64,000 bases of DNA from Sipunculus nudus (GCA_026874595.1 CM049310.1:54935058-54999057), one strand, 5' to 3'; counted from the stretch's first letter, positions 51,538-63,729 are shown. Notes: generated from the sequence alone by a model not told the origin. Program-made: numbers and translations.

Positions 51538-52005
51538 TGAGCCAGTTTTATCCATTGCGAAGCTGAACTGATCACAAGCACGGGCGAAATGGCTTCCTTC
51601 CCAAAACACTTTACCACAGCCCATGCATATATAAAACAACTTCACTTTGTCAATCATGGTGCGGGGTACTGCTTCTACTTGTATAGGGATCCCATTTGGA
51701 AGATGAACATACTCCATGTCTATTTGGTTAAGTTCAATATCTTCTGGAGACACACTGAAGCCTACAGATCCTTGTGCATACTGCTCCATTGCAGGGTCAT
51801 CAGGAACATTGTTGACACCAGCACTGTAGCTGGGACCTGATGCTGCTGTGACTGGACTGTTAGCAGAACTGGTCCTGGTATCCTTGATCTGAGGAGCACC
51901 TCTTGGCATGAAGCGCTTCCCTTCTTGTATAAGCTGTTGCTTTCGATCAAATGCTCTTTTCAGCTCAGCTGGTGCCACATATAGGTATTCATCTCCATTG
52001 CAAAC
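51367..52005 (-). CDS. EXD3: EXD3 / exonuclease mut-7 homolog, last coding exon (Mut7-C domain)
   Basis: Last coding exon of a minus-strand gene, 212 residues plus TAA stop. It opens in phase 0 after an acceptor (tatttttag, AG at 52,006-52,007). The first residues are VCNGDEYLYVAP. About 125 residues in comes FYICMGCGKVFWEGSHF. Paired Cys motifs of the type CxxC-N-G and CxxCGKxxWxGSH are the hallmark of the Mut7-C domain, which follows the 3'-5' exonuclease domain in EXD3/mut-7 proteins; the first Cys of the first pair should lie in the preceding exon. Between the Cys pairs is a Ser/Ala/Pro-rich insert (about residues 35-80) longer than in compact bacterial Mut7-C proteins. An acidic run (DNDDDDES) and a Lys/Glu-rich tail ending in EENWG follow. 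Family role: a DEDD-type nuclease linked to small-RNA pathways in worms; function here is inferred. I could not find the upstream exons, including the exonuclease domain. Confidence 0.75.
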   Translation of the reverse strand, partial: VCNGDEYLYVAPAELKRAFDRKQQLIQEGKRFMPRGAPQIKDTRTSSANSPVTAASGPSYSAGVNNVPDDPAMEQYAQGSVGFSVSPEDIELNQIDMEYVHLPNGIPIQVEAVPRTMIDKVKLFYICMGCGKVFWEGSHFARACDQFSFAMDKTGSADNDDDDESHAKIEFNEKAEGLVEAKSSITQTQPKASEQFLRKNVILEGYGEENWG

Positions 52006-52483
52006 CTAAAAATACAACAACAGTATTAACTAATTATTTTATTGTATTTTTTTTATAAAGTGTTTAATAACAATATAAATGGTTCTTTTTTCCCTCATCT
52101 CTTCACAGCTCCCAGAAATCAGGTCCCCTTGGAGGGTGGTGGTGGGCGTGGTCTAGAAGCTTGCCCCTAAGGGCCCATACAGCTAATTCAGTGTTTATCC
52201 CTGTGAATGGTTACAGAATTTACCTGTAACTGATGTACAACAAAATAAGGCTCATTATTATTCTATAATAGTTAAGAGTCTGCAAAGCTATAAATGAGAC
52301 ACACTGTACTAAATATAGCATACTGATCCAGGTCTGGGGGTCCCCACCAGGTGGAGTGACCTGTCACCTGCCGAAGTCAAAGTTATAAAAAGTTCTTGGG
52401 TTTTTGGTTCTGCGAGTTGACTCTGACATGGGTACTATAAAATATCCCACTGCACTGTATTCTAAAATAAACACCAGTGTTCT

Positions 52484-52795
52484 AAGGCCAAAAAAAATAA
52501 AAGGTATGGTTCTCAGGCAATGCCCACGTAAATTTTTACCCCCCCCATCAACAACTTTTATTTTGATTTTGATCTTTCAAGAAGATAAAAAAAATCAATT
52601 TTGATAATATTTTCTTTGTTATGTATTGCTTTTACCTGTTTAGGAAAGAAAAACTGTAATTTTTATGATTTTCCCTGATCATATGGCATTTTTATCAAAT
52701 CTTACAAAAAAAAGGTAAAAAATAACATATCGCCCTCCCGCACTGATTTCTGAAAAAAAGTGCCTGCATGAGAACCATACCTTTTTTTTTTGCCT
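52484..52795. mobile_element. MITE with GGTATGGTTCTCAGG inverted ends, copy 2
   Basis: Same orientation and interior as the 15.9-kb copy, with inverted ends aaaaggtatggttctcagg and gagaaccatacctttttttt. Outer bases aaggcc/gcct suggest the inverted repeat extends beyond the A/T run. It lies about 480 bp upstream of the EXD3 last exon's acceptor, so probably in an EXD3 intron. Confidence 0.85.
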
Positions 52796-55700
52796 AATTG
52801 ACCTATCCACCAGAGCCCAAATGCTCCTCCCTTTAAACCTAATTATTACAATGAGCTCCCAAAACGCTCCTACACAGGTCTTCCATGCCCATGGTAGCAA
52901 GAGCGTCGTACAATATAATAATGATGTCACAAAGTCGATGACGCTAACTCCGTATTGACTGACGTCATCAACTGGTATCGCTGTCCTCATATCACAGTCA
53001 TTGTGAACTGTTTTGCAATATTTTGGATTATTTGTCTCATACGAATTACATGCCAGATAAGACATTATTATTTACTCGGTAGTCAGAGGAATGGCTCCTG
53101 CAGCCTATAGCCAAGATTTTTATATACTGTCCCATTTGTAAAAAAAAGAAATATCCCGGAAATCATGCCGACCTGGGTACTGCCTACTGGTACAGACAAC
53201 GTGTTCTGTTTGACAGAGCTCTGTCATATTATGCAAAATTTTGTTTTCATCAGATGATTGACGCTTTACAATGTTTAATGTCACCTGATTGGTTGCTCAT
53301 GAGTCCAATGCTTATGATTATTCATTTAATGAATATGCGATTAAGGTCACACAGTTCATGGATAGGTCAATCCTGCATTCATTCTTTGCAGCAGATACCA
53401 TCCATGCCCCCTGCCTATTATCTTTAGATTTTTACTATATTTTCTGTGGCTTTTAGTACAGGAATCAATAGTCAGAAGAGGTTATTTCTGATTTTTTAAT
53501 TTCTTGTAATACTTTGTACGTGCAAATCTGGAACAAGTGTTTTAATTTTTCCACAGGTTACTGATGCTCCTTTCTACAAATATTTTCTTTCAAGGCTTAA
53601 GCTAATAAAAATAAATGGGTATGTCCAAATATGTCACCATAGGTGGTCACTTGGCTGAAAAATGAACAGTTTTAATGAAATTTAATTGAGTTTAGATTAG
53701 GATGGAAGATTTACTTCAGTTTCACTATGTACCAGTCAGATAAACAGAGTTGAATCTACCCTCAGGGAGCTCACAAGTGGCCTTCTCAGACAAAGCAGGG
53801 GGCAAGAGAGGTGTTTAGATTATATAACAGGTGGTCGTTTTCATTTTATCTTTTGTGAATGGCCACTAGGATGGCTGCGTCAGAACTCTCATTACTATTC
53901 ATAGCATCACTGAGTGGCCGGCATTCCAGCCTACCTGAACCACAGGTATATATACTCAAGACCAATTATCTCATTCCTCATATGTGTCTATCCGGTAATG
54001 GTAAGGCACCACTCTCAAGGGGCAGGTAGCGTTACATCACTTTCTGGCTGGCTATAATAGGGGTAAGGGCCCCCATGAGAGGGGTGGGGCGACCAGGGTG
54101 ACACCTGGACAAGTGTCAGTTCTGTCACAATGTCACCTCCTCTGATGTGGGAACCTGCCCCGGGCAGAGTTTCCACACCACCCCCTCCACAGACCCAGCT
54201 ACAGATAATTATCAAGGGCCTTGTTAGTAAACACTCTAGGGACATTCAGGCTGATGTTTTGGCATCTCTTTCCCCTACCCTTACAAATCACTCACCCTGT
54301 GTTCTGCTGTAGTATACACCCTACAGTGTGAGAATATCTTGTCCGGCAAATGGATTGATAGGAGATAAGGGAAAAGTTATTTACATGTGAATTTAAATAA
54401 AGTATTAGTCTGTTTTAAATAGCAGATTAATGTCTAGTTTTTAATTTTATAAGTGGTGCTTGTCTTTTTATCTGTTCTCTCTGAGAAAATGTAAATATAT
54501 TTCACTAAGATGGTTGAGTGAAATTTTTTTTTTTTTTTTTTTTTTGGGGGGGGGGGGGGGCAGTATAAGCTCAGTCTCAAACTCAGTCCTGAGACCCCAG
54601 TGTGTGACAAAAAAGAGACCATCAAAATCATATGGATGATAAGTGAATTACAAATTTTCACGAGCTCACTGGCAAGAAACCAATGAAGGGTAAAAACAGG
54701 ATTATTTCTTCAGGGAACATGGAAAGCACATTCATTATTGTCAGATATTATGAAACAGCTATTACATAATAATATCAATCTATGCTTTACAGGAGAAATA
54801 AAAGATATGCTAAAATTTATTATATCCATCTTTGGGCTTTCAATGTCCCACAGTTTATGCATGGATAACATTGTACATGAGATGCCAATGAGGGTATAGT
54901 ACAAATGACTGTTCAACTGTGCTATTGGGGAGCCTTATTTAAGAAGGTGTCATATTCTTGATAATAACCATTTAGCAAAAATTGCAGATTTGAAAACCTC
55001 CACTGATATGAAGCCAACCACAGTGTTTTGAACCGAATAGCAGCCAGAATGAGTTATTTATGGAAGTGAAGGCAGTATCCACATTTATCTGTAGAAGTGA
55101 CACCTGATTTTAAGCCCGCTGTTGGAACCAAGGTGTCTGTCACAGTTAGGGGTGTCAAACTAATTGACGATGTCTACTGTGGAATCCTCAAGTTGCCTTG
55201 GGCCATGTTTCTAGTCAGGCATCACCAATAAAAGCCTGATACAATACCAGCTCCAATAATAATAAAATTTTGAGACTAAACAGTCAGCAATTTTCCAGCT
55301 GAATGCACTCACTCAATCTCTCATGTTGACATTTGTCACAAATACCAACATGGGGTCTGTACTTAACCAGTGCAGTCAACAAGAAAGTAGGGTGGGAAAT
55401 TTCAAGCCAGCAATCCCGTCTACCTGAGGGGGTCTGTAAAGAAGCATGAACGATTGCATAACTGTTTTGGTGAAGAAATCGATGTCCGTCTTCAGTTTTT
55501 GTGGTAACATGCGGAGGGTTTAAGCTGCCTGTGTCAGAAACCAGTACCCATCTAGTCATCAGTGTCAGTGACAGTGCTGAGGATGTAATTTGCTGTCTTT
55601 TGTGGTGACACAGTGTCACACGCTGGTCTGTTTCAATCCCAGTGTGAAAGCGAACCCCTTGAGTATCTGTGCTGCTATGCCCTCCAGACACCTACAAACT

Positions 55701-58700
55701 GTCACCTTTGACCCCATGTCAGTGCCCACCCAGGGTGCCTATGGGAGACCCCCCTCCCAGCAGTATCCTAGGTGGAGACAGACACTTGTTTATCCATATT
55801 ATGCCACTTATGGTTTATATGAGGTGATGATATTATTTTTGTTGATACTTTGTATAACATAAACCACCAATTTGCATCATTACTTTTGCAGTGCTTGTAA
55901 TGTTCAGTGATGAGAGGTCTGTTTCAGATGTTGATCTCTGGTTATGCCAGACAGGCACATCTTGACAACATAAATATCTCTGTGGTAAAGGCAATGCTTC
56001 ACTTACATACAAATAACATGTTTCCATATTGGGTCTTATGCTGGGCAGATTCCTTCACAAAAAGTAAGGACAGAGAAAGAGAGGAGAGAGGAGAGAGGAG
56101 AGAAAGAGAGATGAGATAAAGGATCAATGGTTCGTTGTTTGCTCTTAGCAAGAAGTGAGTGCAGCTCAATTTATCAAGTTTTATGATCACCTCTTTTCTG
56201 AGAGGTCTATAACCCTTGCTGATACTGTTCTCTTGGCTCATCTGACAACAAGCGCCATCTGCTGGTCATATTTCAGATTCTTACTACCCTGACCACACAA
56301 ACAAATGGCACTCTGTCAATTGATACTGAACTCAAATACAGGAGGGCGAAAGGAAGCAAACTAAAACAGGAAAATGAGAATTAATGACAAAAACACAGTT
56401 TAAGTATGAAAACTGGACATTCAAGTGCTGTTAGATTCCCGGATTTTGCTGACCTGCCCATGCAGTCACAAAGTGGTAGATGGCAACAGATATATAGTGA
56501 AGTCTGCAGCATTTATTCTGATTATCTGTTCATCACCACTTGTATTTATTTTATAACTTAGTTGCCTGTGTAGATATCAGATTTCTATGATCTACACAGC
56601 TCTATCATTAACAAGCCTCCCTCTCAAGTGAATGGGCCTGTGCCCAAGGAAATGCTATCTCATGTATTGACTGAAAGCAATCACTGTAGTTTATTTCCAA
56701 CGCTATCTGATATGGCAATCTGTGTTTTCATCAGACAAAACTATCTTTGACTGTGACCTGCTTTCCACTTTAATAATTAACACAGTTACACATGCTGTGA
56801 GGAATAGCCTAATTATTTATAATTAATAAACATTTAATAATGATTGATTGAATGTTACTCAGTTTAAACATTGTGCAATAACAGCCTGAAATGACAACAT
56901 TCACATGATAAACTGAAAAGGCATATAACAAGACTAAAATAAGATGAAAAATATTAATATTTTAGAATCTTATGTACACATTTACATAAAGGTTATTGGA
57001 ACGTCTTTTATCTGTAATTGAGGACAAAGCATATCAGATCAGAAGAATTAACATTCAAACATCTAAATGCTTAACTTTAAAAAAAGTAAATAAACAAGGG
57101 CTTTAAATTATAAGGATTTTCTGACTGTAACCTCTGAGTTGTAGACAAAATGGTAACCCTGTAACATTTCAGAAATACATGCCCAGTTTAATTTTAGCAT
57201 ATACCCACAATGGACTATTATCAACAGATATTTGTTCAAGGATAGCACATTTAAGCTAAAAAGTCAGTGTATGGTGCATTACACATGTACAAAACCACAG
57301 AATACATATAAGTCCTGTCAGTTACAACTGTTGTTTGGTTGTAACAGGTTAATTGCTAAGCATTTAAGGTTAAGGTCAATAAAAACCATAGGAGTTTTGT
57401 GATCAGGCTTAATATGGTACAACCTGTCGGCCACTTGTTTGACAAGTTGAGGAGAGGGTGTCCTCATTTTGACTTGACCCTGTATGCAAAAGCATAGATC
57501 CTCTTATGTATTTCATACAGACTGCTCTGAACGCCTTTCATCAAATGAAAAATACACCAGGCAATAATGGCCCATAATGGGTGGCAGGCCCCGAACAGGA
57601 AAATAACGTTCAAGTCTATGTAGGCTCCACATGCAAAGCACAATACCAACTGACAAATTTCAAAATCATCATCAGCAAATTGGTATCTGTTGATTGCCTG
57701 TACCATTCACAGCCCAGTACCACAAACTGTGTCAGAATTGCCTTTTTCTGCTTCTTTCCCTGCAGGTTTAAAGGGGGATGCTTTTCCAGGTCAAGCTGTT
57801 GTGGGCGATAGTTTCTCTACACCCTCTTGATTCTTAGAGAGCCTAACAATGTCAGTCTTTGTTGAACACTGAATTAAACTCCCTACGCTCGGTGAATCAG
57901 GAAATTACTGGATCGTTACGTCTTGACTTTATATATCCACCCACTGGCTACATCATTATGTCTGCCTGTCTGTCTGTTCATCCTTCTACACCCACATAAC
58001 CATAGATTATTCAGTCGTATATCCAACTTGTGAAAACCTATATATTATGAATATATACAGATGATATCTTAAGGCTTTATTCTTAGCTCTGAATACAAAT
58101 TTGGTATAATATATTATACCATGACATAGTATCTGTTTGACTTAATGAAGTTACAGATTTGCAAGGTCAATACTACTTATTGGTATGCACTGCTGGTGCA
58201 TGCAAGATGATTAGGCCTAACTATTATAACACATTGTTACTATACTAATACTTGTATAAGCTTTATATCAGACCCACAAGTTCTTGCTCTTTATGTTAGT
58301 TTTATAACACCATTTATATATTTTATTCCCTCCCCCCCCCCTCAACCACAGCTATCACAGTATGGCCATTCTTGGCTTGACAGGCAATTGTCATTTCAAC
58401 GTATTTATACATAATATCAATGAAAATAAATAATACTTTTTAAAGACAATACTGATTCTTGCAATGCATCAAAGTAAATCATTACCAAAGTTTCATAGAA
58501 AATGAAAATATATCTGGTTCTAGGGGTTCTTTCAGAAAAGATTCCAAACATGAGTTGCCTATAATTTTATTGACAAACATCCTCACTTAATTTTGGAAAG
58601 CCAAATTTAAGTCTTGTACTGAGTAATTTTCTATGAAATCTCTCAAATGCTGGATGAATGAACAGCAATCATTCCTTACAAAACATCTCATTTGATAGTA

Positions 58701-59126
58701 AACCCTGATCTGCATATATATCAATCTTTGCACAATGGAATACCACCAAATAAATACATGTACTATACACATTTTCATAATCTTGATAACCTGTTTAAAA
58801 TGATAATGTTTCATTTTCTCCAACGTGTGTTAACTTAATGATTACTTATTTTGACATGAACTAAATTGGTCCCTGTATTCTCAAAGTGGCAGACAGCACT
58901 GACAGCTTTTACTTAGTTAACTCCTGTCAAGACTAGATATTTCTTGGCACCGCAGATGCCATAGTATCTCCAGACAATTTATCCCGCCTTTAAGAATAGG
59001 CCCCCCATCTTCAGCAGCATATACTGACACTTGGCAAGTGACTATGGTTTCTTCCATCTATCAAGTTGAGAAACAATATTTTTCACCAAATATGGGGGCC
59101 AGTATGTTGAATCTCTCTTGAGAAAA
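52796..59126. other. no exon identified; probably intron or flank of EXD3
   Basis: Upstream EXD3 exons must lie on the minus strand at coordinates above 52,005, but none was recognised. A palindromic CRE-like tgacgtca sits at about 52,961. Minus frames at 55,284-55,691 and 57,464-57,706 look partly protein-like but have conflicting plus-strand frames or weak splice sites. Confidence 0.4.
54523..54560. repeat. poly-T then poly-G tract
   Basis: About 23 T followed by about 15 G. Read on the minus strand it gives PPPPPKKKKKKK ORF noise. Confidence 0.95.
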
Positions 59127-59665
59127 GAGCATTAATTTATTTTAGGGAAATGAGGAGGTAGGGGGTGCCACCTGTCTGGTTTAAGGGAAAATTTTCCAAG
59201 ATGGATAGACATGCCAAATTTAAAACCAATACCTTGACCACTCCAGAGATATGAACAATTTTCACCCAAAGCACATGTACAGATGGATGCCACAGCAAAA
59301 CGAATGCAGATGGCACCACCAGACTTGGGTACAAGAAGGAGGAATCCAAGATCTATGGATATGCACAATTTCAGGCCAAATCACTCCTGAGAAAAGGGCA
59401 TTAATTTATTCTACAAAAACGGGAAGGTAGGTGGCGCCACCTGTCTAGTTTATGAGAAAACTTTCCAAGATGAATAGACATTCCAAATTTCAGACCAATA
59501 CCTTGAACCACTCCAAAGATATGAGCAATTTCCACTGAAAGCAAACGTATGGATGGACGCCACACAATTACGATTGCAGATAGCACCACTAGTCTTGAAT
59601 ACAAGATGAAGGTATCCAAGATCAATTCACATGCACAATTTCAGCTCAATCTGTCCATTAGTTTT
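59127..59665. repeat. 269-bp tandem duplication of a dispersed repeat
   Basis: Two diverged copies starting at gcattaattt (59,129 and 59,398). Each has a cacctgtct block, a ccaataccttga block and a gatatgcacaatttca-like block. The short minus ORFs here are mirror translations of the repeat. Confidence 0.85.
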
Positions 59666-60295
59666 AGACTTATAATGCTCACAGTACTGTCAAGTGGCAA
59701 TGATGGGTAATTAAAAGGCCCGAAAACAAGGAAAGGACAGAAGGTAGCAACATCTGTCTTCCGCAGAAGACAAAACTATCCAAGATCTTTGGTCAAACTG
59801 ATTTTTGGACCAATCTATGCATTCCTTATTGAGATATTTATGATTTTGTGTGATTTTCACCATATATGGCAATATTCAAGGTCAAGGCCACTCTCATAGG
59901 AAAGGCATGACCCCAATTTTAATATACATCATCCTATAACCCATATTTATGTATATGCATAATATGAAAGAAATCTGTCCATTAGTTTTTGACTTAAATG
60001 CTCACAGTACTGTTAAGTGGCAATGATGGGGGTATTAAACGGCAAGAAAACAAGAAAATGATACCAGGTGGCACCACAAGTTTCCGGTACATGACATCAC
60101 TATCCAAGATCTTCCGTCAAATTAACTTTTGGATCAATCAATGCAAATTTTCTTAAGATATTTAAGAATTTGTGTGATTTCCCCCCCAAAAATGGACCTA
60201 TTCAAGGTCAAGGTCACTCTCCTAATAGGTCATGACCCGATTTTAAATAGGCTTTGTCCTCTCACCCATATCTATGCATATGTCAAGTTTGGTGA
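59647..60295. repeat. about 323-bp tandem duplication of a second dispersed repeat
   Basis: The block aatctgtccattagttttnga followed by gctcacagtactgt recurs at 59,648 and 59,970. Each copy continues through ctatccaagatct and ttcaaggtcaagg. This style of repeat is widespread in molluscs (from memory, not searched). Confidence 0.8.
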
Positions 60296-60484
60296 GGATC
60301 TGTAAAATATTTGTTGAGTTATCGCGCCCAAATGGAATCTCTGCGGTAGCGGCGCAACCATGCTTAACCAAAGTATCCCGACTTTGTCTTGGGACACAAT
60401 TATTAAAGATGTCAAAGGGTGAAAGCATGAAGATGACAGTAGACATCATGGACAAATTAAAATCAAAGGGATGATGCCTGTAAA

Positions 60485-60568
60485 ATGAAAGAGGACTGGA
60501 CGAATGCATGTACTGAATCAGATTGGCCACCAGCTGACTATAACATGGAGAGTACTCCAGTGTTAGTG
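60485..60568 (+). CDS. candidate first or internal exon of a small plus-strand gene (exon 1 of 5)
   Basis: Open frame from an ATG, MKEDWTNACTESDWPPADYN then MESTPVLV, ending at donor GTG|gtaagc in phase 0. The composition (Trp, acidic residues, PP) is unlike the TA or Lys/Ile/Tyr-rich chance ORFs elsewhere in the window. The true start is uncertain: an acceptor after AAAG a few bases downstream could make this an internal exon. No family recognised. Confidence 0.4.
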
Positions 60569-61019
60569 GTAAGCATCCTGTTATATTACCAACATAATCA
60601 CTATATATTTCCTCCCATTCATGAGGTAGAGTTCAGTTGATTTTCTTCATTTTGGGATATAAATTATCAGAAAAATGAGAAAAAGTATAAATTTTGTTTA
60701 CAATCACTCCTACATGGGAGCCAGAACCTAGGCTAGATTCCCTGGTTCTTTTTGGTTCTAATGTACTCTTTATGGCTTTACCATTTACAGTCATACAGAT
60801 GACTTCAATACAGGAGTTCTACAGTACAGAAAATTATTTTATTGTAATTTATGGTCAATTTGTTTGAATGCATATTTAAAGTTTGGTCAGATGTTAGATG
60901 CCAGTAAAAAGTAAGTCAAGGAAGCCTGAATCATCAGACAGGAATATAATGGGCCTCTATTTATTACAACAGACACAGAAAGATGTATGTGAACCGCAGT
61001 TGACTCTTTAATCAAGCAT

Positions 61020-61158
61020 TTAAAATGCATACCTAGCCATCCCCACATTAAATATGACAAACATTTAACCCTACATTGCCACCCACATATAAAGCATGAC
61101 AAACATTTAACCCTACCTCGCCATCCACACATTAAGTATGACAATCATTTAACCTTAC
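61020..61158. repeat. 42-43-bp tandem repeat, about 3 copies
   Basis: Unit contains atgacaaacatttaacccta (61,053; 61,095; 61,138). The minus-strand ORF reading MSYLMCGWRGRVKCL is this repeat. It ends just before candidate exon 2 at 61,164 and contributes to its acceptor. Confidence 0.85.
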
Positions 61159-61163
61159 AACAG

Positions 61164-61200
61164 ATTTTGCAAGACCTCTGCTGGCAAATTGATCTTAATG
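61164..61200 (+). CDS. candidate exon 2 of the plus-strand gene
   Basis: A 37-nt micro-exon with acceptor taaccttacaacag and donor AATG|gtaatt. It reads ILQDLCWQIDLN and runs from phase 0 to phase 1, matching the preceding and following candidate exons. Confidence 0.35.
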
Positions 61201-61680
61201 GTAATTATTATTCATGGGCCAATTGTATACCAAGTACCTTTTTTACCAGCCAGAGTAATTGCATGTCTCATAAAAAGCAAATTAGGTAAGTATAGTAATC
61301 ATAGTATTTCACCTATAATGAGTCATTCAGCCTAATAGCTAAGTCGCTACATCAAAAATTATAGATCAATCACTTGCTTAAGAGTAGACCTCCTTGGCAT
61401 GTATAGCTGACATTTTAAAGCTTTTAGACAAAGCATGCTGGAATGGCAAAAAAAAGAATTTGTAAAATTGTTGTATATCCTGAAGTCAGGTGGGTTCATA
61501 TGTAACTCACCCCATTTTTTACCAATGCAAAAGCAAACATTTAAAATAAATGTTTAAAATCAAAATATGATTAAATTTTATCAAATTTAAATGCCCTCTT
61601 TTTGGTCAAATAACACATTGCATAAAATTCCATATGCATTTGAACATAAGTGTAAGGGCCTTCGAAATTATGTGTGCATC

Positions 61681-61684
61681 TGAG

Positions 61685-61715
<31 letters not shown>

Positions 61716-61721
61716 GGGGGC
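61681..61721. repeat. (GA)n-(G)n tract
   Basis: About 10 GA units followed by about 17 G, 47 bp upstream of candidate exon 3. Confidence 0.97.
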
Positions 61722-61767
61722 AGAACGAAGACAAAGAAATATTTAAAGAAATGTCCTTCATTGAAAG

Positions 61768-61860
61768 TAGACCATTCACCAGTGACTGGGAATCTAACTA
61801 AAGATCATCACCATGGTAGTCAAAGTTTGTTATCAAACCCCGGTCAAAACAAATTTACAA
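61768..61860 (+). CDS. candidate exon 3 of the plus-strand gene
   Basis: A 93-nt exon, phase 1 to phase 1, with donor TTACAA|gtaagt (strong) and acceptor cattgaaag (weak polypyrimidine tract). It reads (V)DHSPVTGNLTKDHHHGSQS then LLSNPGQNKFT. Polar, His/Asn/Ser-rich, likely disordered. A competing open frame just upstream (NEDKEIFKEMSF...) ends at a stop inside this exon. Confidence 0.35.
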
Positions 61861-62639
61861 GTAAGTTACAAGCAGCTATCATGTTCTTATATTCTGAGCT
61901 GTAGCATAAATAAGAAACGTACTGATTGTGAAAACCTGAATATTTCTATTTCAACTCATTATCAGGATAATTTTATGTTTGGATAAAACCATTATCTGAT
62001 TTTAAACAGTGATTACTGGGACATGTGATGTCTGCACCACTTCTTACAGATGATAGCCATAATAGATTTATGGGTTTTATGCTTTTCTAAATTTTAGTTC
62101 TACTGTTAACAGTCTCATGTGATAAAGTTGTCATCTGTGGCATTTTTTGCTTTCACAAAATATGATATCATATGTTCAACTGACCAGAAAGAAAATTATT
62201 ATCATAAGCCAAAATAAATATTGTTGTTAATTCCTTGTTCATTTTTAGAACAAGCTAACTTATATGCAACGGTGATGTTTAGGGAATATATAAATTCAGT
62301 TTCAAGATGTCAAACATATGGTAGGCACTAGCTATCCACTAACTGTAAAACCTGTAAACACATCAGGATTACTGCCCATATCCAATTTCTAAGAGATCCA
62401 CCACAGACAGTGAATCCTGACAATGATCTGTTTGACAAACAGAGGTCACCACTCATGAAATTAAAGAGAGTTCACATATAACTTACTATGTCAAGTTTAC
62501 AACATCCATAGAGTGCAGCCTGACTGAACATGCACTGCTGTAATACTGAGACCTGATCAATCTAACTACCTTCAGAGGTCAATCCTCATGGCACAAAATA
62601 AAGCTCATGTAACTAAAACTCTCCACTTTTTGATCTTAG

Positions 62640-62705
62640 TTAGGGATAGCTCCATACAGGAAGTGCCACTTGCATTGTTGGATCTGATTCTCATAACTGT
62701 ATCAG
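62640..62705 (+). CDS. candidate exon 4 of the plus-strand gene
   Basis: A 66-nt exon, phase 1 to phase 1, with an excellent acceptor (ctccactttttgatcttag) and donor ATCAG|gtagcc. It reads (I)RDSSIQEVPLALLDLILITV then S, an amphipathic to hydrophobic helix. Confidence 0.4.
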
Positions 62706-62814
62706 GTAGCCAATTGATGAATGTAATTTTAGCTCCAAATATTTCATTCATAACATTCTTTGCTCATCATGCCATGCTGTAAATGTTTACTGTGGTTGGA
62801 ACTTTTCTCATTAG

Positions 62815-62849
62815 GGTTTGAATTTCACAAATTCAAGAAAAGAAAATAA
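62815..62849 (+). CDS. candidate terminal exon 5 of the plus-strand gene
   Basis: Acceptor ggaacttttctcattag, phase-1 start, reading (G)FEFHKFKKRK and a TAA stop. The preceding intron would be 109 bp. The five pieces total 315 nt (104 residues). The basic tail FKKRK could be a localisation signal, but that is speculative. Confidence 0.3.
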
Positions 62850-63089
62850 TCACAAAAATAAAACCTTTGTGAATATGATTACACCTCATCTAAACAAGCA
62901 GTCATTTACCCTACAGCCTCATTGCCATTGGCATATCATATACGTTCTCTATACCCGAAACATCTAAAAAGCGAAGGCAAAAGACTGATACAGTAAACAA
63001 CAAAGGAACCACAAAGTGGAGCATTCCCTCGCACGGGAGCATAATTATACTGGGTGTATAACACAGTGTGAAAATGAGGAGAACAGCTC

Positions 63090-63480
63090 TGTGACCTTGA
63101 CCTTTGACCTCAAACTCAACAGGGTTTTTCATCCATGGTTGGGTGAGCCATGTGTGAAAGATGAATGCTTTGGTCAAACAGTTTGGCTTAAAACACATCC
63201 AAGAGCTTTTTCAAGAAGTGCGTCCCATGGCCTTGACCTTTGCCCCATGACCTCAAAATTGAAAGTTTTTTTCTGTTGATGGGTGAGCCATATGTGCAAG
63301 ATGAGAAGGTTTTGGTCAAATGGTTTGGATTAAAATGAATCCACAAATCTTTTTCAAGAGGTGGGTCTTATGGCCTTAACCTTTGACCCCTTGACCTCAA
63401 AATTGATAGAGTTCTTCATCTGTGGGTGGGTAAGCAAGATGAAAGGTTTTGGTCAAACGGTCTAGTTTAAAATTGGTCCA
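63090..63480. repeat. diverged tandem repeat, period about 135-141 bp, three copies
   Basis: ccttgacctttgacctcaaa-like blocks at 63,097, 63,232 and 63,373, each followed by tt(t)catc..tggttgggtgagc and ggtcaaa-(c/t)ggttt. Overlapping ORFs on both strands are repeat read-through. Confidence 0.75.
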
Positions 63481-63729
63481 CAAGCCAAATCCGGATGGAC
63501 AGATGGAAGGACTGACAGATTGACGCATGAATGAAGGCGTTAATATATCCCCTACTGCAACTTTATTGAGAGGGAATGATAATGTTTTCAATAAAAACTT
63601 ATCCCGACCCCTTTCTGCCCTTTATCACCTTGCAGGAACTGTGTTGGTTCTCTGGTTTCTCAGCAGCTGTGCACTAATGCTATTTTGTACCAGGCTTTGT
63701 GTCCTGATATTTAAAGCCTACTGCGGTTT

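Noticed and set aside
52679-53065. 128-codon minus ORF
   Set aside because: Starts in unique sequence but runs into the MITE at 52.5-52.8 kb; no splice or motif support. The nearby tgacgtca was noted only as a weak CRE-like site.
55284-55691. 135-codon minus ORF (ending RLSECIQLENC) and the overlapping plus ORF (PSRHLQTVTFDPMSVP)
   Set aside because: Both look partly protein-like but they conflict with each other, and neither has a known motif or matching splice partners. Left unannotated as genes.
57464-57706. 80-codon minus ORF with hydrophobic FACGAYIDLNVIFLFGACHP
   Set aside because: Possible membrane-like exon, but its acceptor has no pyrimidine tract and no EXD3 or transporter motif is seen.
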